Shown here: in pieces, positions 26,781-35,523 of the stretch | Layout: each line of letters begins with the position of its first letter | How positions within the stretch are numbered: the first letter of the stretch is position 1 | Assembly (NCBI RefSeq): GCF_026967575.1 | Contig: NZ_CP114054.1 | Span: forward strand, 992,001-1,056,000 | Direction: 5' to 3' | Length of the DNA: 64,000 nucleotides | DNA from: Aurantiacibacter sp. MUD11 | GTDB taxonomy: Bacteria > Pseudomonadota > Alphaproteobacteria > Sphingomonadales > Sphingomonadaceae | The notes under the pieces: model-generated | Told to the model about the DNA's origin: nothing | Databases searched by the model: none | The model's input: the letters and a program-made list of their open reading frames with translations, nothing else | Program-made: the position numbers and the translations under genes

Positions 26781-28300
26781 CAGGAGCCAGCCGAACTCAG
26801 GATTGCCGCCGCCCGAGCCCGATCGAGCTTGCCGTTGTCGTTGCGAGGAAGCGGCTCCGATCGCTCATGAAAGCGCGCGGGGATCATGTATTCGGGCAGC
26901 ATTGTCGCACAATGGCTGCGAAGGTCGCCAAGGCTTCCGGGACTATCCGTCACGACCAGCGCCTCGATCCGGTTGGAGATTGCCGGATCGGCGATAGCCA
27001 CCGCCACCGCCTCCCGAATGCGGGGGTGACTGGATATCGCATGGTCGATCTCGCCAAGTTCAATCCTGAACCCCCGGCTCTTGACCATGTCATCAAGACG
27101 ACCGAGGAAATGATAGGCGCCATGCGCATCTCGTCTCACCCTGTCCCCGGTCCGATAGGCTAAGACTCCACCGGCATCACCCACAGGTAACGGCGCCATC
27201 CTCTTGTCGGTCAGCTCACTGTCGCCGCAGTATCCCGCCATGAGTGATGGCCCCGAAACCAACAATTCGCCGACGCCTTCTCCTTCGACGAACCCGCCTG
27301 TTTCGTCGAGCAACGCGAACTCGTGACCGGCGCAAGGCTGCCCTAGGGGCACGGCTGTATCATCAGTTTGCGTCACTTCGTAATGCGAGACCACATTGGT
27401 TTCCGTCGGTCCGTAAAGGTTATGGAACCTTGCGGATGGAAACGCTTCCATCAAGGCATTCAATTCGGAGCGCGGAAACGGCTCACCCGCAAAGAGGATG
27501 TGCCGCAGCCGGCCGAGATCATGCCTGTCCAGTTGCCCGAACCGCGGCAGGCGGGAAAGCAAGCTTGGCACCGAGTACCAGATCGTAATCCCCTGCGCGG
27601 CGACATACTTGCTCAATTCGGACGGAAAAACAGCGCGTTGCGCCGACACAAGGTGCACACAAGCGCCGGCACTGACTGCAGCGAAGATATCAAGGATCGA
27701 CAGGTCGAACGACAAGGGGGCCAGGTTTGCCAACCTGTCTTCCGGAGACATATCGAAAGTGCGGACCGCCCAATCGACGAAGTTGAGTGAGGCCCGGTGC
27801 GAAACCATCACACCCTTGGGGCGACCGGTCGAACCGGAGGTATACAGGATATAGGCAATGTCCGATGGCTCGCCGGCGCCTGCAAACGCGCATCCCTCAA
27901 GCTCGCGCAGCATGGCGAGATCGACCGGCAATTCCCGGTAATCCGTCGCCGCGGTGTCCCGATCTTCCTTCGGCGCCTGCCTGTCGGTCAGAATGACCTT
28001 GGGGGAGCAGTCATTCGCTATCAGGGCCACGCGCTTTGGAGGGCTGCCGGGATAGATGGGCACATAGGCAGCCCCGGCCTTGAGGATCGCAAAGATCGCA
28101 ACGACGGCAGCCAGGGACTTGGGCAAGTGAATGCCCACCCGATCGCCGCGAACAATTCCCATGCTGCTCAAGTGCCCGGCAAGCCTGTTGCTGAGATCAT
28201 CCAGCGCGGCGTAATCCAGCACCTCTTCCTCGTGGAAGACCGCAGGATTGCCGGGCCATCTTCGCACGGCATTCTCCAGCAATTGCGGAAGTGTTCGCAT
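26780..28300 (-). CDS. Stand-alone adenylation enzyme, probable L-prolyl-AMP ligase
   Basis: 506 residues. Adenylation core motifs: YTSGSTGRPKG (153-163), FDLS (198-201), NLYGPTETNV (294-303), YRTGDRVRRD and the C-terminal Lys491 in NDNGKLDRA. Hand alignment to GrsA gives pocket residues D199 L200 L203 Y242 L269 A271 L295 V303 V304 K491, i.e. DLLYLALVVK; from memory the proline code of pyrrole-pathway ligases (PltF, RedM, CloN4 type) is DLLYLALVCK. The surrounding text (VWYSVPS-like IWYSVPSLL, LFAGEPFP) is also of that group. It would load proline on the carrier protein at 41230-41496. There is no condensation or carrier domain in the chain. Confidence 0.85.
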   Translation of the reverse strand: MRTLPQLLENAVRRWPGNPAVFHEEEVLDYAALDDLSNRLAGHLSSMGIVRGDRVGIHLPKSLAAVVAIFAILKAGAAYVPIYPGSPPKRVALIANDCSPKVILTDRQAPKEDRDTAATDYRELPVDLAMLRELEGCAFAGAGEPSDIAYILYTSGSTGRPKGVMVSHRASLNFVDWAVRTFDMSPEDRLANLAPLSFDLSILDIFAAVSAGACVHLVSAQRAVFPSELSKYVAAQGITIWYSVPSLLSRLPRFGQLDRHDLGRLRHILFAGEPFPRSELNALMEAFPSARFHNLYGPTETNVVSHYEVTQTDDTAVPLGQPCAGHEFALLDETGGFVEGEGVGELLVSGPSLMAGYCGDSELTDKRMAPLPVGDAGGVLAYRTGDRVRRDAHGAYHFLGRLDDMVKSRGFRIELGEIDHAISSHPRIREAVAVAIADPAISNRIEALVVTDSPGSLGDLRSHCATMLPEYMIPARFHERSEPLPRNDNGKLDRARAAAILSSAGS

Positions 28301-28443
28301 GTCTGTGAAGGAATCCCAGTCTCAGGCTGTTGGCGACAGTAGACCGGTTACGAGCCCGACGCGATAGGTGTTGCGCTTTATCTTCGGCGATACGGATCGA
28401 GCACGATCGACGTTCTGCAGGCCAAGCTGAAGGCATCCAACCA

Positions 28444-29091
28444 TTACGCTGAGCGCTGCAGCCGCATCGCAATACCCATCATGACGCGCTCACCGTGCGG
28501 ACTCATCTGCACGCCTTCCCAAGCGATCAGTGAGAAATGCCGTTCGAGGTCCTCCATCAGCTCGTCCCTGACCCGCGCTTCGACCTCCGGAGTGCATTCT
28601 TCGCGAAATGCGGTCTTGTGCAGGAGCAAGAAGCGCCCGCTCGGCTTCAGTATGGAAAGCAGGTTGCGAAGATAGGCCGAGCGTTCCGTGGCGCTGCGAA
28701 GCGTATGATAGCAGCCACGATCAAACGCGCAGTCGAACGCATCGTCGATCGGTAGCTTTCTGCAGACGTCCCCTGCCAGGAAGTGAGGAGAAGCCGGTGC
28801 GTCACCGTACCGCCGTCTAGCGCGCTCGATGGCCGGTGGCGCGATATCGAGCGCGACGACGCGGTGCCCTTTGTCAGCGAAGAAAGCGGCAATCTCGCCC
28901 TGGCCGCAACCGAATTCGATGATGGAACAACCAGGGGCGAAGAAGCCGTCGGACACCGCAGCCTCAACGGGCTGCGGGATAGCGTCTATCATCCAATGCG
29001 GTCTGTAATCGTCCTTCGCCCACTGCCGTGACCAATTGCTCCGGACATCAGTGGTGAGCCTCCGACGCAGTCCTTTCAGGAAACCGATCAT
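28444..29091 (-). CDS. Class I SAM-dependent methyltransferase
   Basis: 215 residues, with GGAAGGTGGGG before the ATG at 29091. Motif I is IIEFGCGQGEIAAFF, motif II is VVALDIAPPAIERARRR, then AFDRGCYHTL and GRFLLLHKT. The layout is like thiopurine-type small-molecule methyltransferases. In this setting it could methylate a sugar or the pyrrole. It sits between the dehydrogenase (52 bases before) and the adenylation gene (143 bases after, a stretch with no gene). Confidence 0.85.
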   Translation of the reverse strand: MIGFLKGLRRRLTTDVRSNWSRQWAKDDYRPHWMIDAIPQPVEAAVSDGFFAPGCSIIEFGCGQGEIAAFFADKGHRVVALDIAPPAIERARRRYGDAPASPHFLAGDVCRKLPIDDAFDCAFDRGCYHTLRSATERSAYLRNLLSILKPSGRFLLLHKTAFREECTPEVEARVRDELMEDLERHFSLIAWEGVQMSPHGERVMMGIAMRLQRSA

Positions 29092-29143
29092 GACGCCCCA
29101 CCTTCCGCTACACTGGAGTTTCCCGACGGGCCCGCTGGCAAGC

Positions 29144-30289
29144 TCATTCGGCGGTCAGCTTCAGCAAATGGGCCAGGGTTCGATACTGGATCTCCGAAGT
29201 TCCCGAGTACGAAAGACTGCCCTGCGCATCGCGCAACTCGCGCTCAATCTCGCTTTCCATCAGGAAACCCGCCCCTCCGAAAACGTGCATCGCTTCCTGC
29301 GCCACCTGCACCCAGTTTTCCGATACGGTCAGCTTCGCCAGGGCGCTATACTTGGCGATGGACTGTCCAGCATCCATCTGCAGTGCCGTTTCACGCACGA
29401 CAAGACGAGCGGCTTCGATCAATCGATACATATCGACCAACCGTTTCGAGACGCTCTGGAAATCCGCGATCGGCCGACCGAACTGCCGGCGGCTGCGGGC
29501 GTAATCCGCTGCCTGCTCGTAGAGCCGCTGCATCGCGCCGATCGCTGGGGCGAGGATGAAGCCACGCTCAAACTCCATGACCTTGAGAAAGAGTCTGAGT
29601 CCGCCGCCTTCCGCGCCGATCCTTGCACTTTCGGGCACATGGCAATCGTTCAGGACGACATCGCCCATCTGGGCGGTTCGCAAGCCCATTTTCGGGACAT
29701 TCTGCGATGTCTGCAGGCCGTCGATCTCGCGTCTCACGCAAAAGGCGCTCAATCCGAATGCGGCGCCAATGTCACCGGTGCGCGCGAGGATGACAAACAC
29801 ATCGGCAATCGGGGCATTGGTGATGAATACCTTGCGGCCCGAAAGCCGGTAGCCATTCTCGGTCCGAACGGCAGTCGTCTCGATTGCACCGATGTCGGAC
29901 CCCGCATCAGGTTCGGTTACCGCCAGAGCCCCAATCAATTCGCCGCGAGCAAGCTGACGGATCAGATCCGCATGCTTGGTGCCGTTTCCTGCAAGCAGCG
30001 CCGACAGGCAGCCCCAGCCATGGGCACCAAGTGCAAGGGCGAGGCCGTTATCCTTGCAGGCATAGCCAAGGGCCTCCATCGCCACGACGGCATCGCTTGC
30101 GGACATGCCCTGGCCGCCCAGCTTCTCCGGAACCATCGGACCTGCCAAGCCAAGCCCGGCACAGGTATTCCACAAGGCTCGATCAAACTCGAAGGCGCCG
30201 TCTCGCCGGGCCAGATCGTCAGCCCCCGCTTCGGCCAAACCTTGAACCACGCGATCGTGAAGCTCTTTTTGAGACGGTGTCAGCGGCAA
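29144..30289 (-). CDS. Acyl-CoA dehydrogenase-family enzyme, probable prolyl-carrier dehydrogenase
   Basis: 381 residues from a TTG at 30289, one base after the preceding stop, with GGGGA upstream. FAD motifs AVTEPDAGSDI and FITNAPIAD are present. The base used by medium-chain enzymes is absent: the position is Ser362 in YSGTSEIQ. Instead Glu241 in VMEFERGF occupies the isovaleryl-CoA-dehydrogenase position, as in dehydrogenases that oxidise carrier-bound proline to pyrrole-2-carboxyl. No beta-oxidation genes are near. With the adenylation enzyme and carrier it would complete pyrrole formation. The exact substrate is inferred from context. Confidence 0.82.
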   Translation of the reverse strand: MPLTPSQKELHDRVVQGLAEAGADDLARRDGAFEFDRALWNTCAGLGLAGPMVPEKLGGQGMSASDAVVAMEALGYACKDNGLALALGAHGWGCLSALLAGNGTKHADLIRQLARGELIGALAVTEPDAGSDIGAIETTAVRTENGYRLSGRKVFITNAPIADVFVILARTGDIGAAFGLSAFCVRREIDGLQTSQNVPKMGLRTAQMGDVVLNDCHVPESARIGAEGGGLRLFLKVMEFERGFILAPAIGAMQRLYEQAADYARSRRQFGRPIADFQSVSKRLVDMYRLIEAARLVVRETALQMDAGQSIAKYSALAKLTVSENWVQVAQEAMHVFGGAGFLMESEIERELRDAQGSLSYSGTSEIQYRTLAHLLKLTAE

Positions 30290-30290
30290 T

Positions 30291-31172
30291 TCAGCGTCCC
30301 CGAAAAGCGAAAGTACGCACTAGGTTCATAATCTTTCCATTGCCGGCCGCCTGTCCAGAGCTGAATGCACCTGAAGCCGCCCGCCGTGCATTATCCAGAC
30401 CGACCACAGTGTGGAGGTACTGCAGCGTCTCAGCGAGCTCGGCTGCCAAGCCGACGGACTTTGCGCGCTCCTGGATCGCCGTGACGTCCAGAGAGTCGTA
30501 GTGTCTTTGCAGCAGAATCCCAAGGTCGAGCAGGCGCAACAGCAACTGCGGTCGGTTTGCCGTAAAGCTCGTCCAGAACTGCTGGGTCGGCGAAAGGATC
30601 GGCACCGGATTTTCTTCCGTCGCCGGAAGCACCTGATCCCACGGCGCAGCTGGCAAGTGCCTGACGCGGACGATCGCCTGTTCACCGATACGACACCGCA
30701 GCTTGCCAGCCGATGCCAGGCCACAGCCGGCTACGAGCTGCGAAAGCGGCTCAACCCCTTCGCTGGCCGTGTACAGTGCGATTTCGTAGATCGGTCGCGT
30801 GGCGCGGTGCGGATAGAAATGGTTCGCCAGCGCCAGGTCATCGCCGAGCGCCCACGGTACGGAGGAGGAAGCCAATGCGGCCATGAGCGGCCGGCTTTCC
30901 GCCTCCAGCATCTGCGTGATGATCCAGTTCTTCGAATGCGCACCACGCATCCGCTGGATCACGCCATCGTGTCCATCGCGCCTTGCCTGCAGATGATAGC
31001 AGAGCGGAATCAGCAGGCACCCGGCTGCCAGCGCATCGAAATCCGCTTCGGCACACCATCGAGACCAGGCACGCTCGCTCCGGTCAGGCTCCCCCAGGGC
31101 CACCTGCAGCAGAAGCAGATCCTGCGCGTCAATCGCCCGCAATTGCGCGGCCAGGGATTTCCTGAATATCAC
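30291..31172 (-). CDS. Degenerate NTP_transf_5-like protein (catalytic motif lost)
   Basis: About 293 residues from a GTG at 31172; an alternative TTG at 31187 would overlap the previous gene. It aligns with the protein at 25560-26780 over the core, but LKG has become LGD (PWALGDDLALANHFYP) and the metal-binding DIDLLV has become EIALYT (RPIYEIALYT). It therefore lacks the residues thought necessary for nucleotidyl transfer and may be a structural partner or regulator of its paralogue. It is tightly packed in the operon (1 base from the dehydrogenase), so it looks maintained rather than decaying. Confidence 0.65.
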   Translation of the reverse strand: MIFRKSLAAQLRAIDAQDLLLLQVALGEPDRSERAWSRWCAEADFDALAAGCLLIPLCYHLQARRDGHDGVIQRMRGAHSKNWIITQMLEAESRPLMAALASSSVPWALGDDLALANHFYPHRATRPIYEIALYTASEGVEPLSQLVAGCGLASAGKLRCRIGEQAIVRVRHLPAAPWDQVLPATEENPVPILSPTQQFWTSFTANRPQLLLRLLDLGILLQRHYDSLDVTAIQERAKSVGLAAELAETLQYLHTVVGLDNARRAASGAFSSGQAAGNGKIMNLVRTFAFRGR

Positions 31173-31176
31173 TCGG

Positions 31177-31965
31177 CTACCTGTCAAAGTCTTGCGGAAA
31201 CACGTCTCGCAGTTGCGCGATCATGTCGTCGTAATTGATGATGACCTCTCGCAAGTCCCGAGACAACAGGCGCTGCGTTCCCGCGCTCACTTTACGCCTC
31301 TCCAATCCGAGGAAATCAAAGATCCGGTCTGCCGTGGCTTGATGCCTGGCGGCGTCTTCAAGGTCGTCTTCGTAGACCAATGACAGGTGCGGGTGCGCGG
31401 ATAGCGCGCTGCGTTCGATCGCCAGGTGTTCCTTGCGACGGTGAATGCGGGCGATGACCTGATCCACATCGATGGTCAGCATCTGCTGGGGCACGGCTTC
31501 AGACGGGTCGCTGACCCAAAGCCGACGCTGCAGCGCGACTATCGCCGAGATACTCTGCCGCACGATATCGCGCCGCGTTACATGGATGATCGACCAGCCG
31601 CGCTGCGCGAGAGCGTCGACAAAACGGGCGGTGGCGAAATTCTGCACGCTTTCCAACTGGTTGGGTTGAACGTGGCAGCCATAGACCCGGTCGCCTGCGG
31701 CACTACTGCAACCAAGAACATATGGAACGGGCAACCAGACGCGCTGCTGCAGGATCTCCTTGTCGAAATGCGTTTCCGGATGATCGTTCAGCAGCGAATG
31801 CAACAACCAGGTGCCGGTTCTGCCCTGCGCAAGAATGACGCAGGCTCGGCGAGCTGGCGCCAGCGACCTCGCGTATCGTGCCAATTCCCGTGACTTGCGC
31901 AGCAGCAAGCCGCCAGGTGCCGGGTATTGCTCCTGGAACGACCGGTTCGCCGCCGCCTTATCCAC
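31177..31965 (-). CDS. Sulfotransferase (Stf0/NodH-like)
   Basis: About 262 residues from a GTG at 31965 with GAAAGG 9 bases upstream; the frame is open to an ATG at 32004, which would overlap the upstream gene by 47 bases. The 5'-phosphosulfate loop of PAPS binding is GRTGTWLLHSLL and the 3'-phosphate site is IIHVTRRDIVRQSIS. The early NDHPETHFDKE and later VYEDDLEDAA fit carbohydrate sulfotransferases of the Stf0/NodH group, which sulfate glycolipids or Nod-factor-like sugars. One of four sulfotransferases in the cluster. Confidence 0.85.
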   Translation of the reverse strand: MDKAAANRSFQEQYPAPGGLLLRKSRELARYARSLAPARRACVILAQGRTGTWLLHSLLNDHPETHFDKEILQQRVWLPVPYVLGCSSAAGDRVYGCHVQPNQLESVQNFATARFVDALAQRGWSIIHVTRRDIVRQSISAIVALQRRLWVSDPSEAVPQQMLTIDVDQVIARIHRRKEHLAIERSALSAHPHLSLVYEDDLEDAARHQATADRIFDFLGLERRKVSAGTQRLLSRDLREVIINYDDMIAQLRDVFPQDFDR

Positions 31966-32629
31966 GATCGGCACCCTTTCGTGCCCGCTGAAGCTTCTTC
32001 GCAATGACCTGCAAATAGGCCTCTCTGGACGTGCTTTGCCACGTCAGGTTATCGGCATGAATGCGTCTGCGCGCCAGCACGCGCGGCACCATCAGCTCCT
32101 TCAGCCCCGCCTCGCGGCCGCGATCGAGCCAATCGATCAATTCGCCGCCACGCAAGTCTTCGTCGAAACCGCCGATCTGTTCGAATGCGCTGGCGCGGCA
32201 GACCATTGTCGTTGGCAGAAGACCGGGTTGAGCCGTCTCGGTTGCCGCTTCTCCAACACCGTCCGGGCAATCCGGATCTCGGAATTTCTCTATCAGCGTA
32301 AACGCGAGGTCATATTCCCCGATCATCGGAACCTGCGCTGCCAGCTTGTCTTCCAGCCACAGGTCGTCGGCATCGAGGAAAGCCAGGATCTGGCCGCGGG
32401 CTTGCGCAATTCCGTGGTTGCGTGCGGCCGCCGGACCTTTGCAGGCTTGGACGAAGCAGCGCACCTTGTCGCCGAAGGATCGAGCAATGTCTGCGCTGTT
32501 GTCGGTCGATCCGTCGTCGACGACGACAACCTCCATCGGGCCGAGACTCTGGCACAAGGCACTCTCGATCGCCTCACCGACAAACCGCTCACCATTGTGA
32601 ACAGGAATTATCACGCTCACCGCATTCAT
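31958..32629 (-). CDS. Glycosyltransferase family 2
   Basis: 223 residues. GT-A fold: VSVIIPVHNGERFVGEAIES, VVVVDDGSTDNSADIA, AAARNHGIAQARG and the metal-binding LAFLDADDLW. It is a retaining-size short GT2 without membrane segments, adding one sugar on the cytosolic side. Its ATG overlaps the preceding stop (TAATG). Confidence 0.88.
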   Translation of the reverse strand: MNAVSVIIPVHNGERFVGEAIESALCQSLGPMEVVVVDDGSTDNSADIARSFGDKVRCFVQACKGPAAARNHGIAQARGQILAFLDADDLWLEDKLAAQVPMIGEYDLAFTLIEKFRDPDCPDGVGEAATETAQPGLLPTTMVCRASAFEQIGGFDEDLRGGELIDWLDRGREAGLKELMVPRVLARRRIHADNLTWQSTSREAYLQVIAKKLQRARKGADRG

Positions 32630-33747
32630 TACGAAGCAGCCTCGCGAAGCTTCTCGTAGATCCCGATGTAGCCTTCCACCATTGCGTTCATCGAGAAGCG
32701 CTGGCGGACGATTTCTCGCGCGCGAATCCCCATGGCCTCGGCCAAGTCCGGTCGGGTCAGGATTGTCTTCAGTGCGTCAGCCAGGCTGGCAGGGTCGATG
32801 TTCTCGATCAGCAACCCCGAGCCGTCATGCTCGACGATCTCCGGCAGGCCGGAAACCGCAGACCCGACGATGGGCAAAGCATGACCCGATGCCTCCAAGG
32901 CAGCCATCGGGAGGTTTTCGTTTGCCTCGGATGGAATGGCGAACACGCTGGCCGTCTTCATGAGTGCGGAACGCTGATCGGAATCGACCCAGCCGGTAAA
33001 GGTCACATGGTCTTCAAGCCCGGCGTCAGCGACACGCTGTTCGAGGCTGGAGCGCTCCGGCCCATCGCCAGCCAGCACAAGCTGCACTTCGTGTCCTTGT
33101 GTGCGAAGGATGGCAAAGGCATCGACAAGCCTGTCCACCCGCTTCCATTCGACCATCCGGCCAACCCAGAGAATGCTGGCAGGCTGGCCTGCCCGATCGG
33201 GCAAGTCTTCGAGCACCTGGCCGTCCGGTATTCCATTGTAGACCACGCTGGTCTTGCCGCTTGCGTCGGGCGCGTGGCCCAAGGTCCAGTCGCGCATGTG
33301 TGCAGAAACAGGTGCGATCCAGTCGGCTTTGCCCACTACGTCAAGGAACAGCGAGCGGTTCGAGGTCGCGCTGGCTGCAACCGAATGCAACGTCAGGACT
33401 GTCGGGACAGGGGCGGGTGACTGCGTGTCGAAATGGAAGATCGGCGATGGACCGCTGAATTGCAGATGGGCGATCTCGGGCCGGAAGCCGGCCTTGATCT
33501 CCCGCATTCGTGCGCGCGTTTCCAGGATCGCGCGGATATCGCGTCTGGACAATGATGTGAGCATCTCCAGCCGGTGCACAGGCATGCCGCGCCATTCGTC
33601 CCTGTCAGGCATTTTCTGATCGCAATGAGAGGTAACTATCAGGACCTCGTAGCCACGACTTTGCAGAGCGCGCAGCAGGTGCTCGCTCATGCTTTCGATA
33701 CCCCCGACGAAGGGGAAGAACCGCTCTGCCAGATAGAGAACCCTCAT
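32629..33747 (-). CDS. Glycosyltransferase family 4
   Basis: 372 residues, GT-B fold. N-terminal LYLAERFFPFVGGIESMSEHL, a donor-site region SILWVGRMVEWKRVDRLVDA, LVLAGDGPERSSLE and the EX7E-type region PSEANENLPMAALEASGHALPIV. It starts 5 bases from the GT2 gene ahead of it and is coupled to the GT2 gene after it. Confidence 0.9.
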   Translation of the reverse strand: MRVLYLAERFFPFVGGIESMSEHLLRALQSRGYEVLIVTSHCDQKMPDRDEWRGMPVHRLEMLTSLSRRDIRAILETRARMREIKAGFRPEIAHLQFSGPSPIFHFDTQSPAPVPTVLTLHSVAASATSNRSLFLDVVGKADWIAPVSAHMRDWTLGHAPDASGKTSVVYNGIPDGQVLEDLPDRAGQPASILWVGRMVEWKRVDRLVDAFAILRTQGHEVQLVLAGDGPERSSLEQRVADAGLEDHVTFTGWVDSDQRSALMKTASVFAIPSEANENLPMAALEASGHALPIVGSAVSGLPEIVEHDGSGLLIENIDPASLADALKTILTRPDLAEAMGIRAREIVRQRFSMNAMVEGYIGIYEKLREAAS

Positions 33748-33752
33748 CGGCG

Positions 33753-34445
33753 TCAGGGCCTATCCAAGAACGTGAGATCGGAGAAGCCTGGCATTTCCGT
33801 GATGCCCTTCCCTTTCCGTCGCTTCACTGACTTGAGCAACATGAGGAGATGGTAATGCTCTGTTTTCGATTTGTTTTTGGTCAGGTTGTTCTCATGCCGC
33901 CGATGCTTCAGGACCGTGTCCTTGTGCACCCGAAAGACGAGTTCCTCCTCTTTCGCCCTGAGATACCAGTCGAGGTCGTCCGAATACTCAAGTTCGGTGT
34001 CGAAATTGCCGATCCGGTCAAATGCGGATTTGCGCATCAAGGCGCAGCACAGGCTGGGCAGGATAAAGGGTGCCGAATCCGGATCATCCAGGATCTTGGT
34101 CTGACCAAGGACCACGTCTGCCTCTTCCAGCAAGGGAAGCTGCAGGGCCAGCTTGTCAGGGGTCCAGATGTCATCTGCATCGAGGAAGGCGACAGCATTA
34201 CCCTTAGCCAGCGCAAGCCCGGTATTACGAGCATGCTGGGGGCCTGAATTGTCCTGGTACACATACCTGATCGGTCCGCGGCACGCCTTTACGATGGCGG
34301 CCGTAGCATCCGTCGAACCGTCATCGACGACGATGATCTCTTCGATCCAATCGGATGGTTGCGCGAGCACGCTGCCGATGGCTTCTTCGATGAACTTCTC
34401 CCCGCAAAAAACCGGCATGATCACGCTGGTGCGCCAGTCCGTCAC
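33753..34445 (-). CDS. Glycosyltransferase family 2
   Basis: 230 residues from a GTG at 34445 that overlaps the kinase-fragment stop (GTGA). Motifs TSVIMPVFCGEKFIEEAI, IIVVDDGSTDATAAI, GPQHARNTGLALAKG and VAFLDADDIW are intact. It is close to the GT2 at 31958-32629 in length and wording, so the two look like products of a duplication with divergent acceptors. Confidence 0.88.
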   Translation of the reverse strand: MTDWRTSVIMPVFCGEKFIEEAIGSVLAQPSDWIEEIIVVDDGSTDATAAIVKACRGPIRYVYQDNSGPQHARNTGLALAKGNAVAFLDADDIWTPDKLALQLPLLEEADVVLGQTKILDDPDSAPFILPSLCCALMRKSAFDRIGNFDTELEYSDDLDWYLRAKEEELVFRVHKDTVLKHRRHENNLTKNKSKTEHYHLLMLLKSVKRRKGKGITEMPGFSDLTFLDRP

Positions 34446-35523
34446 AGCAGGTCTTTCAGAAGTGCGGCAGCAGCATTCGGATGGCCGCTGATGCCAAGCT
34501 TGTAGGCCGGAACCGTGTCGACCAAGGCCCTGAATGCGTCCATCGCCTCCCCGCCCGTTCCTGACAGCTGGAAGATCGAACTGGGGGCAATTGCGAAGAG
34601 CGCCTTGGCAGCCGAGACGGGTTCAAGACCGGTTGCGCAGTCCGGGTCGACCGATGGCAGGACGATTGCCCGCACGGGTGCAGCCGGCAGCATGGGAAGG
34701 TGCCCCGTCCCCAGAATCACAGCCTTGTCGCGGTCATAGCGCATCGGATTGACTGCAGCTGTCTCCAGTCGGGGAACATCGAGAGACTGTGGTCGGTCAG
34801 CTTTGCACTCGCAAAAAGGCTGTGGACCATGGGTGTGCGGTCACGATAGCTGAGCAGGCAGTAGTCCTCGCCTACGAGCCGCAAACCGGCTGATGCCGCA
34901 GCCATCGCGGTCGTCGATTTTCCCGAGCCCCCCTTGCCCACCAGCAAGATCGCACCGCTGGTGTCGCCCACAGCCGCCGCATGCACGAAGACGCCACGCT
35001 TGTGTTCGGACCATGCCTGCAGGATTTCTCGCAAGGGCGCCGCGCGCTCGTAGGCTGGCAGCCTCTCCGGGCTGGAAATCCACCAGTAAGCGCAGCCATC
35101 GTCCAGCGAAACGACGGAAAAAATGCCGCAATACATGTCGTACGCGACTTTCACCCCGGGTCCATTGGCGCCATGGATCTCTCTGCGGGAGGTAAAATCA
35201 TCAGTGCTCCAAGGAGAAGCCGGCATGCCCACACCGGTCGTAGCTTCATCCCACAAGCACACTGTAAGGTCAGGCTGGGGGGCGGTTTCGCCTTCGACCA
35301 GCAAATGTTCGAGAGCCGGCAGGACAAGATCGACCAGGGCCGCGCCCGCAAATCGCAGGCGGATCAATTGATCGTTCAGACGTATCAGGCGGTCATGAAT
35401 CTCACAGCCGTCATCAACTATCCTGTCGTAAGTCTGACGAACCTCACGCAACAGCTCCAGGGTCTTGTCAGGTGCCCTTTGCATTGGGCCATCCACTGTC
35501 CGTGACATCGTGTATGGGATCAA
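34442..35523 (-). pseudogene. HPr-kinase-related kinase split by one frameshift
   Basis: The upstream frame (start near 35523, or 35484 to avoid overlapping the PqqD gene) carries GVFVHAAAVGD, the P-loop ILLVGKGGSGKST and LVGEDYCLLSY of HprK-related kinases, and stops at 34717. The rest of the family continues in another frame from about 34775 to 34442 (ETAAVNPMRYDRDKAVILG ... PVRAIVLPSV ... APSSIFQLSG). One extra base at the CCCC run (plus-strand GGGG, 34771-34774) would join them as FPRLETAAVNP. Kinases of this kind occur with PqqD proteins and nucleotidyltransferases. It may be a true mutation, a sequencing error or a slippery site. Confidence 0.82.

Noticed and set aside
28301..28443. Possible small gene between the adenylation and methyltransferase genes
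   Set aside because: Frames here only continue from the neighbouring genes in other phases and show no start with a ribosome site.
34771..34774. Programmed -1 frameshift in the HprK-related kinase
   Set aside because: CCCC alone is not a recognised slippery heptamer and I see no obvious downstream pseudoknot, so mutation or sequencing error is more likely; kept only as a possibility.
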